Source: an uncultured Clostridia bacterium (GTDB lineage: Bacteria; Bacillota; Clostridia; UBA1381). From it: a DNA stretch of 64,000 nt. The notes below the pieces were generated by a model that did no database searches, was not told where the DNA came from, and was given only the letters and a program-made list of their open reading frames with translations. Numbering within the stretch: the stretch's first letter is position 1; the number at the start of each line of letters is the position of its first letter. The translations under genes were made by a program, and so were the position numbers. This document shows positions 8,574 through 16,349 of the stretch, one piece after another. The DNA is taken from NCBI GenBank assembly GCA_934476675.1, contig CAKSOE010000001.1, forward strand, positions 186,001 through 250,000. The letters run 5' to 3'.

Positions 8574-9284
8574 TCAGCTGAACTTTGCTATTTCTTTTTT
8601 CAGTCTGTTTATTATTCTTTTTTCAAGACGTGAGATGTAGGACTGCGATATTCCGAGCAAATCCGCAACCTCCTTTTGAGTGCGGCTTTTGTTGTTGCCA
8701 AGCCCGAAACGCAGCTCCATTATGCGGCGTTCGCGGACGTTGAGTTTTTTTAATGCTATACCCAGAAGCTTTTTGTCCACCTCGTTTTCAATATTGCGGC
8801 ATATTACGTCGTTGTCCGTGCCGAGTATATCGGAAAGCAGCAGCTCGTTTCCGTCCCAGTCAACATTTAACGGTTCGTCGATTGAAACCTCCGTGCGCAT
8901 ATTTGAATTTTTGCGCAGATACATAAGAATTTCGTTTTCGATGCAGCGTGACGCATATGTTGCAAGCTTTATGTTTTTCGAGGGATTAAAGGTATTTATT
9001 GCCTTTATAAGACCTATTGTTCCGATTGAAATGAGATCCTCTATATAAATTCCGGTGTTTTCAAACTTGCGCGCAATGTATACGACAAGCCGGAGATTAT
9101 GCTCAATCAGCGAAGATTTGACGGATTCATCTCCGTGTTTTAAGCGTTCCAAAAGCTCCTCCTCCTCGCTTTTTTCAAGCGTCGGCGGAAGTGTGTCGCT
9201 GCCGCCTACGTAAAATACGGAATTTTCGTCCTCCAAACCGCTTATTATCATAATTTTTTTGCTTAATTGTTCTAACAGTTTCAT
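8574..9284 (-). CDS. sigE: RNA polymerase sporulation sigma factor SigE (pro-form)
   Basis: A 236-residue mother-cell sigma factor made as an inactive precursor. The N-terminal pro-sequence leads to FYVGGSDTLPP at residues 24-34, the conserved stretch where SpoIIGA cleaves pro-SigE in Bacillus. Region 2 (DLISIGTIGLIKAINTF, then YASRCIENEILMYLR) and region 4 (TQKEVADLLGISQSYISRLE) are intact. It lies 16 bases before the 3' limit of spoIIGA, forming the classical spoIIG operon followed by sigG. Confidence 0.95.
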   Translation of the reverse strand: MKLLEQLSKKIMIISGLEDENSVFYVGGSDTLPPTLEKSEEEELLERLKHGDESVKSSLIEHNLRLVVYIARKFENTGIYIEDLISIGTIGLIKAINTFNPSKNIKLATYASRCIENEILMYLRKNSNMRTEVSIDEPLNVDWDGNELLLSDILGTDNDVICRNIENEVDKKLLGIALKKLNVRERRIMELRFGLGNNKSRTQKEVADLLGISQSYISRLEKRIINRLKKEIAKFS

Positions 9285-9300
9285 TATATGTCGTACTCCT

Positions 9301-10101
9301 TTAAATGTATTCTTTACCGATTAACGCATGATATCCGGAGGAAATGGAATTATTTATAATTCCGACCGGAACTTTGTAAAAAGTGCTTCCGTTTTCTTTA
9401 ATGTGTATCTTATCTGCATAAAATACGACAGCAGCGCCGGCGCCCTTATCCAGAGTGCGGAACGGCAGTATTTTCAATTGCATCGAATCAATGTGTGCGT
9501 ACAGTTCCTCGTAGTTTTCCATGCCCAAAAGCTGTTTTATCACACTCCACTCCGCAACTATTACGCTTTTTTGACCGTCGCTTAAAAGATTGCCGCTGTC
9601 GTAAAGCGCCGTTGTTCCGAGTGATGAACCGTTATGAAAAAAAGAAATACAGTATGTTTTCTTTTTTATTTTAATAAGCTTTGTAAAAAGCAGAATAACG
9701 GAATATGTACATATAAATATTACCGCAAACAATCCGAACGGGATTTCGGCGTACACAATACCGTTTTTTATGACCGCGCCGTTTTTTATGAACAGTACGG
9801 CAATGTACGGGTATATACACGACAGTGCAAAAATTGCCGCCGCCGCTTCAAAGACTTTTTTGCGTGAGCCGCGGTAAGAAACAAAGGCAATCAGCAGCGC
9901 ATCGGCAATTTGTACGGCGGTACTGTACCGCTGTGGTATAACTGCACAGAATACCGCCGCCGCAGCTGCCGCTCCGAGCGCTGAGGCAAGCATTTTTTTA
10001 GGAATGCTTATTACAGCGGATAATATTTTCTCCGTAAGAGTGAGCAGAAGGTATACCGATATGAAATTTATAAGAAAAAGACTGTCGGCATATACGGTCA
10101 T
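9301..10101 (-). CDS. spoIIGA: Sporulation sigma-E factor-processing peptidase SpoIIGA
   Basis: A 266-residue membrane aspartic protease that activates pro-SigE at the sporulation septum. The first 140 residues hold several hydrophobic helices; the soluble C-terminal domain contains LYDSGN with the catalytic aspartate at D168. The ATG at 10101 is preferred to the GTG at 10110, which lies in the GAGGTG ribosome binding site itself. It is followed by its substrate gene sigE. Sequence identity outside the DSGN region is low, as is usual for this fast-evolving family. Confidence 0.92.
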   Translation of the reverse strand: MTVYADSLFLINFISVYLLLTLTEKILSAVISIPKKMLASALGAAAAAAVFCAVIPQRYSTAVQIADALLIAFVSYRGSRKKVFEAAAAIFALSCIYPYIAVLFIKNGAVIKNGIVYAEIPFGLFAVIFICTYSVILLFTKLIKIKKKTYCISFFHNGSSLGTTALYDSGNLLSDGQKSVIVAEWSVIKQLLGMENYEELYAHIDSMQLKILPFRTLDKGAGAAVVFYADKIHIKENGSTFYKVPVGIINNSISSGYHALIGKEYI

Positions 10102-10119
10102 GATTTTCACCTCGGATTT

Positions 10120-10152
10120 ATTATACTATATCGGACACGAGAAAAATGTCAA
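10120..10152 (-). promoter_or_regulatory. spoIIG promoter
   Basis: Minus strand: TTGACA (10147-10152) and TATAAT (10120-10125) are 21 bases apart, close to the unusually long spacer of the Spo0A-activated spoIIG promoter of Bacillus. A second -10 candidate, TATAGT at 10125-10130, would give a normal 16-base spacer. The -35 region reads TTTTGACA, one base from the reverse of a Spo0A box (TGTCGAA). Confidence 0.55.
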
Positions 10153-10242
10153 AACCTGTATATAAAATAAAAATATTTTTTTGATTTTTATGAATAAATT
10201 TTGTACAATATGACAAGACCGCATAAAAGCTGAAAAAAACAG

Positions 10243-10271
10243 TTGCCAAATCAAGATGTGTGGTATATAAT
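10243..10271 (+). promoter_or_regulatory. Promoter of the RNA methyltransferase gene
   Basis: TTGCCA, 17-base spacer, TATAAT; 45 bases upstream of the start codon and divergent from spoIIG. Confidence 0.6.
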
Positions 10272-10315
10272 ATTTAGCGTATGTAATATAATGTTATCGG
10301 AGAACGGAGATTAAT

Positions 10316-11086
10316 ATGCTTGAAATTACTTCTGCGTCAAATGCAAAATATAAATACATAAAATCGCTTTCGATGAAAAAAGAAAGACAAAAACACGGCG
10401 AATATACCGTTGAGGGGGTAAAATCCGTTTCCGACGCGGTGAAGTCGGAAAGAAAGGTTGTAACGATTGCCGTATCGGAATCGTTTTTTGAAAGAGAAGC
10501 GTTCGATTATCCGAAAGAAACGGAGCTTATAAAAATAAGCGATACTATATTTGGCAAGCTGTGCGATACCACGGCGCCGCAGGGGATTATTGCCGTTATA
10601 AAAGCTGAGGAGGACGAAGAGTTTGTGCCGGATGCGGATAAGGCGTATGTATATTGCGACGGCGTAAATGACCCGGGGAATCTCGGCACGATAATAAGGA
10701 CAGCCGATGCGGCCGGAATGGGCGGAGTTATTTTGTCAAAGGGAACGGTGGACTTGTACAGTCCGAAAACCGTGCGTGCGAGTATGGGTTCGTTTTTTAA
10801 TATCAAAACGGTGTGCGGCAAAACTGCGGAGGATTTAAAGAAATACAGGGAAATGGGATTTAAGCTGATCGGCGGAGCGTTAAGAGAAAATTCGGAGGAT
10901 TACAGAAACGCCGATATGCGCGCGCCGGCAATTATTATAGTAGGAAATGAAGCAAACGGTATTTCGGAGGAAATTCTCGATATGTGCAGCTGTGTAAAAA
11001 TTCCGATACTCGGAAGTGCGGAATCGCTTAACGTATCGGTGGCGGCAGGTATATTAATGTATGAATCCGTCAGACAAAGTACTTGA
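10316..11086 (+). CDS. TrmH/SpoU-family 2'-O-ribose RNA methyltransferase
   Basis: A 256-residue protein with an N-terminal substrate-binding domain (SpoU_sub_bind type, with EYTVEGVKSV near residue 28) and a C-terminal SPOUT knot domain: DGVNDPGNLGTIIRTADAAG (motif 1, near 115), IIVGNEANGIS (motif 2, near 207) and IPILGSAESLNVSVAAGI (motif 3, near 230). These bind S-adenosylmethionine in the trefoil knot. Such proteins methylate a ribose in 23S rRNA or tRNA; the exact target cannot be told from sequence. GGAGA lies upstream of the ATG. It is encoded just before dprA but has its own promoter. Confidence 0.9.
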   Translation: MLEITSASNAKYKYIKSLSMKKERQKHGEYTVEGVKSVSDAVKSERKVVTIAVSESFFEREAFDYPKETELIKISDTIFGKLCDTTAPQGIIAVIKAEEDEEFVPDADKAYVYCDGVNDPGNLGTIIRTADAAGMGGVILSKGTVDLYSPKTVRASMGSFFNIKTVCGKTAEDLKKYREMGFKLIGGALRENSEDYRNADMRAPAIIIVGNEANGISEEILDMCSCVKIPILGSAESLNVSVAAGILMYESVRQST

Positions 11087-11111
11087 CAATTCAAAAAAAA
11101 TGTAGTATTGT
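11083..11111 (+). promoter_or_regulatory. Promoter of dprA-topA-trmFO
   Basis: TTGACA (11083-11088), 17-base spacer, TATTGT (11106-11111). The -35 box overlaps the stop codon of the preceding gene. Confidence 0.6.
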
Positions 11112-11144
11112 TTAATAAATGCCCGTTAAAGGGAGGGAGCTTCT

Positions 11145-12323
11145 ACGGAACATATATTGTATTGGCTTTGGCTGACGTCGAAGCCCGGAATGACATCAAC
11201 GAAAATAACATACTTGTTTGAACATTACGAAACAATCGAGGAAATTTACTCCGCAAAGGAGTATAAAAAAGCAGGTCCGATGCCGCCCGCAATGCAAAGC
11301 GCATTAAAGGATAAAAGCCTTGGTGCGGCAAAACGGATATATGAGGAAACAAAGCGTATCGGCGCACGAGCGCTTGTGTTTGACGATGATTCTTATCCCG
11401 AGATGCTGCGGAATATTATCGATCCGCCGTATGTTTTGTATATAAAGGGCGAGAATATGCAGTGGGACAAGCTGTTTACGATAGGAGTCGTAGGCACGAG
11501 AAATTATGACGATTACGGCAAAATAACAACGGTGCGTCTTTGCAGTCAGCTTGCGAGGTGCGGCGTGACGATTGTAAGCGGTATGGCGAGAGGTATAGAT
11601 TCGATAGCGGCAAATTCGGCGCTGCGTGCAAACGGTAAAACGATTGCCGTTCTGGGCAGCGGACTTGACGTTATTTATCCGCCGGAGAATAAGGAGCTGT
11701 ATCGCCGCATTACGGAGCACGGAGCGGTCATTTCGGAATATCCGCCCGGCAGTGAGGCGCTCAGAGGACATTTCCCCGAACGCAACAGGATTATAGCGGG
11801 TTTGTCGAGGGGTGTTCTTGTTACGGAAGCGCCGCGCAGAAGCGGCTCGCTTATAACCGCAAGATATGCGCTTGAAAATAACAGAGATGTGTTTGCTGTG
11901 CCCGGAAATATCCTTAATGAAAGATATGCCGGAACAAATTCGATTATACAGAGCTTTGCAAAGCTTGTAATGTCTGCGGAGGATATTATTGCGGAATATC
12001 CCTATGATGCCGCGCGGCTGATAAAGGCAATGTCGGCGTCGGGGGAAAAGGAACGGCCGATTACGGCGGAGGAAATACATGAAGAAATACCGGAGGATAT
12101 ACCGGAAAAACGGCACGTTTCGGCAGATGATGAAAGATATTCGGAGCTTAATGAAACGGAAAAGCTTATAATAAAATATCTGACGGAAAGAAATATGAAG
12201 GTAGACGAGATTATAAGAGGTTCGGGAATATCGGCAGGCGAGATTAACACCGGACTGCTTATGCTTGAAATTAAAGGCATGGTCAGAAGACTTCCCGGAA
12301 ACTGCTATGAACTGAAAATATAA
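11145..12323 (+). CDS. dprA: DNA-processing protein DprA
   Basis: DprA binds single-stranded DNA and loads RecA during natural transformation and related recombination. The central Rossmann-like domain shows the family blocks VVGTRNYDDYG, VSGMARGIDSIA, AVLGSGLDVIYPPENKEL, SEYPPG, FPERNRIIAGLS and EAPRRSGSLITARYA. A winged-helix domain closes the protein. The start is unusual: the only conventional start codon in frame is TTG at 11157, about 20 bases from the GGGAGGG box, whereas homologous N-termini would place the start at 11145, where the codon is ACG. I give the longer span; the safe minimum is 11157-12323 (388 residues). Confidence 0.88.
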   Translation, partial: TEHILYWLWLTSKPGMTSTKITYLFEHYETIEEIYSAKEYKKAGPMPPAMQSALKDKSLGAAKRIYEETKRIGARALVFDDDSYPEMLRNIIDPPYVLYIKGENMQWDKLFTIGVVGTRNYDDYGKITTVRLCSQLARCGVTIVSGMARGIDSIAANSALRANGKTIAVLGSGLDVIYPPENKELYRRITEHGAVISEYPPGSEALRGHFPERNRIIAGLSRGVLVTEAPRRSGSLITARYALENNRDVFAVPGNILNERYAGTNSIIQSFAKLVMSAEDIIAEYPYDAARLIKAMSASGEKERPITAEEIHEEIPEDIPEKRHVSADDERYSELNETEKLIIKYLTERNMKVDEIIRGSGISAGEINTGLLMLEIKGMVRRLPGNCYELKI

Positions 12324-12340
12324 ATTTAACGGAGGAAATA

Positions 12341-14425
12341 ATGTCTAAGAAATTGCTTATTGTTGAGTCTCCCGCAAAAGCGGGAACAATAAAAAAATAT
12401 CTCGGAAAGGATTATAATGTAGTCGCATCTATGGGGCATATTATAGATTTGCCGAAAAGTCAGCTGGCGGTTGATGTTGAGCATGACTTTGAACCGAGAT
12501 ATATAACCATACGCGGCAAAGGACCGCTGCTTGCGCAGCTTAAAAAAGAAGCGTCAAAGGCGGATGTTGTGTATCTCGCAACAGACCCTGACCGCGAGGG
12601 AGAAGCTATAAGCTGGCATTTGGCGCGTGCGCTTAATATAGATATAAATTCAAAATGCCGCGTTACGTTCAATGAGATTACAAAAAGCGCCGTAAAAGAG
12701 GCGATAAAGCACCCCAGAAGCATTGATATGGATTTGGTGAACGCACAGCAGGCAAGGAGAGTGCTTGACAGAGTTGTCGGTTATCAGATAAGCCCGATAT
12801 TGTGGGCAAAAGTAAAAAAAGGATTAAGCGCAGGAAGAGTGCAGTCTGTGGCAACAAGGCTTATATGCGAGCGTGAGGAGGAAATACAGAATTTCAATCC
12901 GAAAGAATACTGGTCGGTAGAGGCGGCACTTTCAAAAGAGGGCGGAAAGGAATTTACAGCTCAGTATTACGGAGAAAAAAATAAGGAAGTAAAGATAGAA
13001 AATTCAGCACAGGCTGAAAAAATAAAGGCAGATATAGCCAAAACGAAGTTCAAGGTTGAAAAGATAAAGCTTGGCGAGGTAAGGCGTAAGCCGCAGCCGC
13101 CGTTTACCACATCAACCTTGCAGCAGGACGCATCCGGCAGACTGAATTTCCAGGCGGCAAAAACAATGCAGATTGCGCAGGGTTTGTACGAGGGCGTAAG
13201 CCTGGGCGGAAAGATAGGAACTGTCGGTCTTATAACGTATATGAGAACGGATTCACTGAGAATTTCAGAGGATGCGCAGAGAGAGGCGCAGGCATTTCTT
13301 ACTGAAAATTACGGACAGGAATTTGTGCAGATAAAGCAGTACCGCACAAAAAAGAATGCGCAGGATGCACACGAAGCGATACGTCCGACTTCAATTAACA
13401 TTAAACCGACCGATATTAAGGATAAGCTTACAAACGACCAGTATAAGCTGTATAAGCTTATATGGGAACGCTTTGCGGCAAGCCAGATGTCGGAGGCGGT
13501 ATACAGTACCGTGGGAGTAACGCTTGACGCCGCAGGGCATACGTTTAAGGCGGGAGGTTCGGAGAATGTTTTTAAAGGCTATACGGCAGTTTACAGCGAT
13601 ACCTCCGCAAAAACGGGCGACAGCGTAAAGGTGCTAAAAAAACTTGAAGAAAACGACACGCTTTTGCTAAAAAACAGCACGGCAAAGCAGCATTTTACGC
13701 AGCCGCCGGCGAGATATACGGACGCAAGTCTGATAAAAGAGCTGGAAGAAAAGGGAATAGGCAGACCGTCAACATATGCCCCGACAATTTCGACTATTGT
13801 ATCGAGGGGATATGTTTTAAGAAACAAAAAGCAGCTTATTCCGACAGAACTTGGTTCCGTTACAACGGATATAATGAAAAAAAGCTTTAAGGATATAGTT
13901 GACGTGCGTTTCACCGCGGATATGGAGCAGGAGCTTGACGATGTCGAAAACGGCAGCATGGACTGGGTAAGCGTTTTAAAGGAGTTTTATCCGTCGTTCA
14001 AGAAGGATCTTGAAACTGCAGAGGAAAAAATATCCAAAATACAGATTAAGGATGAAGAATCGGACGTTGTTTGTGAAAAGTGCGGACGAAAAATGGTGTA
14101 TAAGCTAAGCAAGTACGGAAAATTTCTTGCCTGCCCGGGATACCCCGAATGTAAAAACGCAAAGTCGATAAGGGTTGGCACAGGAGTGGAATGCCCGAAA
14201 TGCGGCGGAGAAATTCTTATCAGAAATTCACGCAAGGGCAAGGTGTATTATGCCTGTGAAAACGCACCGAGAAAATGCGATTTTATGGCATGGGACGAAC
14301 CGGTAAAAGGCGAAAAGTGTCCGGTATGCGGTTCACTGCTTCTGAAAAAAGACGGCAGAGCAAAAAAGATTTACTGTTACAACAGCGAATGTACCTACGA
14401 AAGAAAGCTTGAGGAGAAGTCGTAA
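12341..14425 (+). CDS. topA: DNA topoisomerase I
   Basis: A 694-residue type IA topoisomerase that relaxes negative supercoils. The N-terminal TOPRIM domain starts KLLIVESPAKAGTI and contains TDPDREGEAI (residues 81-90). The active-site tyrosine is Y300 in GLITYMRTDS. Three C-terminal zinc-binding modules follow: CEKCGRKM...CPGYPEC, CPKCGGEI...C and CPVCGSLL...C (residues 575-690). Good GGAGG box, ten bases upstream of the ATG. It is in the usual dprA-topA-trmFO order of Firmicutes. Confidence 0.97.
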   Translation: MSKKLLIVESPAKAGTIKKYLGKDYNVVASMGHIIDLPKSQLAVDVEHDFEPRYITIRGKGPLLAQLKKEASKADVVYLATDPDREGEAISWHLARALNIDINSKCRVTFNEITKSAVKEAIKHPRSIDMDLVNAQQARRVLDRVVGYQISPILWAKVKKGLSAGRVQSVATRLICEREEEIQNFNPKEYWSVEAALSKEGGKEFTAQYYGEKNKEVKIENSAQAEKIKADIAKTKFKVEKIKLGEVRRKPQPPFTTSTLQQDASGRLNFQAAKTMQIAQGLYEGVSLGGKIGTVGLITYMRTDSLRISEDAQREAQAFLTENYGQEFVQIKQYRTKKNAQDAHEAIRPTSINIKPTDIKDKLTNDQYKLYKLIWERFAASQMSEAVYSTVGVTLDAAGHTFKAGGSENVFKGYTAVYSDTSAKTGDSVKVLKKLEENDTLLLKNSTAKQHFTQPPARYTDASLIKELEEKGIGRPSTYAPTISTIVSRGYVLRNKKQLIPTELGSVTTDIMKKSFKDIVDVRFTADMEQELDDVENGSMDWVSVLKEFYPSFKKDLETAEEKISKIQIKDEESDVVCEKCGRKMVYKLSKYGKFLACPGYPECKNAKSIRVGTGVECPKCGGEILIRNSRKGKVYYACENAPRKCDFMAWDEPVKGEKCPVCGSLLLKKDGRAKKIYCYNSECTYERKLEEKS

Positions 14426-14428
14426 TAT

Positions 14429-15757
14429 ATGAAAGTAAAGGTAATAGGTGCGGGATTGGCAGGCTGTGAAGCAGCATTGCAGCTTTCGCGCGCCGGAATT
14501 GACGTTGAGCTTTACGAAATGAAGCCGAAAAAATTCTCTCCGGCACATTCCGATGAAAATTTGGCGGAGCTTGTGTGTTCAAATTCGCTTAAAGCGGACA
14601 GGATAGAAAACGCCTGTGGACTTTTAAAGGCGGAAATGCGTCTGTTTAACTCCGTTATGACGGAGGCGGCAGATAAGACGCGCGTTCCTGCCGGCGGTGC
14701 GCTGGCGGTGGACAGAAAGTTGTTTTCGGAGTATATAACGGAAAAAATTAAAAACGACAGCCGAATAGAGGTTATACGTAAAGAGGTTGAGGAAATAAAT
14801 CCCGATGAACATACTATTATCGCAACGGGACCGCTGACTTCGGAGGGACTTTCCGATGCTGTAAAAACACTTACTTCAAGCGAGGGATTGTATTTTTACG
14901 ATGCGGCGGCGCCTGTGGTGACTGAGGAAAGCATAGATAAATCAAAGGTTTTTAAGGCGGCGCGCTATGACAGGGGTACGGCGGATTATATAAACTGTCC
15001 GATGAACAGGGAGGAATATACTGCGTTCTATAATGCCCTCACAACGGCTGAAACGGCAAAGCTTAAAAGCTTTGAAAACCAAAAGGTTTTCGAGGGCTGT
15101 ATGCCTGTGGAGGTCATGGCAAAACGCGGTTTTGAAACACTGCTTTTCGGACCTTTAAAACCCGTCGGACTTACAAATCCGAAAACCGGCAAGGACGACG
15201 CATATGCAGTTGTTCAGCTGCGGCAGGATAATATTTCGGGAACGCTTTATAATCTTGTCGGTTTCCAGACGAATTTGAAATGGGGCGAGCAAAAACGTGT
15301 TTTTTCAATGATACCCGGACTGGAAAACGCAGAATTTGTACGATACGGCGTAATGCACAGAAACACATATATAAATTCTCCCGTGTGCCTTAATAAATAT
15401 TATCAGCTTAAAAACAATCCTAAAATATTTTTTGCAGGACAGATTACGGGTGTTGAGGGATATGTGGAGAGCGCTTCAAGCGGCATACTTGCAGGGTTTA
15501 ATATGGCAAAAATGCTTTTGGGCGAGGAAATGTATGAGCCGGACATAAAAACGGCAATCGGTGCGCTTGCGCTGTACATATCCAATGAGAGCATATCAGC
15601 GTTTCAGCCGATGAATGCGAATTTCGGCATTATAGAGGGACTTAACGAACGAATACGCAATAAGCAGGAACGATATTCAAAAATTGCCCAAAGGGCGCTT
15701 GAAACGCTAAAGAACAGCTTAAATGCTGAATATACAGGAGGAAAAGAAAATGAATAA
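14429..15757 (+). CDS. trmFO: Methylenetetrahydrofolate-tRNA-(uracil-54-C5)-methyltransferase TrmFO
   Basis: A 442-residue FAD enzyme that makes m5U54 in the T-loop of tRNAs using methylene-tetrahydrofolate as the carbon source. The FAD-binding GAGLAGCEAA motif is at residues 7-16, and the typical blocks HSDENLAELVCSNSLKAD, RVPAGGALAVDR, INCPMNREEY and FAGQITGVEGYVES are all present. It starts three bases after the topA stop and overlaps the next gene by eight bases, so the operon is tightly packed. Confidence 0.96.
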   Translation: MKVKVIGAGLAGCEAALQLSRAGIDVELYEMKPKKFSPAHSDENLAELVCSNSLKADRIENACGLLKAEMRLFNSVMTEAADKTRVPAGGALAVDRKLFSEYITEKIKNDSRIEVIRKEVEEINPDEHTIIATGPLTSEGLSDAVKTLTSSEGLYFYDAAAPVVTEESIDKSKVFKAARYDRGTADYINCPMNREEYTAFYNALTTAETAKLKSFENQKVFEGCMPVEVMAKRGFETLLFGPLKPVGLTNPKTGKDDAYAVVQLRQDNISGTLYNLVGFQTNLKWGEQKRVFSMIPGLENAEFVRYGVMHRNTYINSPVCLNKYYQLKNNPKIFFAGQITGVEGYVESASSGILAGFNMAKMLLGEEMYEPDIKTAIGALALYISNESISAFQPMNANFGIIEGLNERIRNKQERYSKIAQRALETLKNSLNAEYTGGKENE

Positions 15758-16328
15758 GAACAAAAAAATAGTGTTGGTTGCAGCTGTGATTGCTGTTATG
15801 GCGGTACTTATTGCAGTTGTAAACATCACAAAAAAGCCGGAGAGCGGAAGGATAAACGATACTTCCGTAAAAACGGAGGAAAAACAGAATCATAAGACGG
15901 AAGAAACAAAAAACGCATCGACAAATAACGATGCCGAAAGCACAACGAAGGCAGAGAAAAAGACTGATGGAAAAACTGCGGAAAAAGCCGCACCTGCGGA
16001 GGAAAAGGCTGTAAATCAGAGTGCGGAGGAAAGCGAACCGGCAGAAAAGGTAACGCCTACGTTCATGTATTTTGTATCGAAGAGCGACGCAGATTATGCG
16101 GCAGGATTGTCAGCAGTGGAAAGCCTTAAAAAGGAGTATGGCGACAAGGTTAAATTTGAGATTGCCGACATAGACGAAAAACCGGAGCTTAAAGATAATT
16201 TTCAGCTTGTTGTCGGTCAGACGCCTGCGCTTATAATGCTTAACACATCTAACGATATTTCAGCGCTTGAATTTAAGTGTACCGACACGGATACATTGAA
16301 AAAAGATATAGAGAACGCTTTAAAATAA
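15750..16328 (+). CDS. Membrane-anchored protein with a C-terminal thioredoxin-like fold lacking CXXC
   Basis: A 192-residue protein. Start chosen at the ATG at 15750, behind AGGAGG. It has an N-terminal membrane segment (residues 6-24), a charged, low-complexity Glu/Lys/Thr/Ala linker to about residue 93, and a C-terminal domain of about 95 residues (TFMYFVSKSDADYAAGL ... VKFEIADIDE ... VVGQTPALIML) whose strand order and cis-proline-like QTPALI recall thioredoxin. The two redox cysteines are absent, so it is unlikely to be an oxidoreductase; a binding or scaffold role outside the membrane is possible. I do not recognise a named family. Confidence 0.75.
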   Translation: MNKNKKIVLVAAVIAVMAVLIAVVNITKKPESGRINDTSVKTEEKQNHKTEETKNASTNNDAESTTKAEKKTDGKTAEKAAPAEEKAVNQSAEESEPAEKVTPTFMYFVSKSDADYAAGLSAVESLKKEYGDKVKFEIADIDEKPELKDNFQLVVGQTPALIMLNTSNDISALEFKCTDTDTLKKDIENALK

Positions 16329-16349
16329 CCGTTTGACGGAGGTGTTCAA

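Noticed and set aside
11304..12116. A 270-codon frame on the minus strand inside dprA
   Set aside because: Antisense to conserved DprA motifs, composition typical of a shadow frame, no start context.
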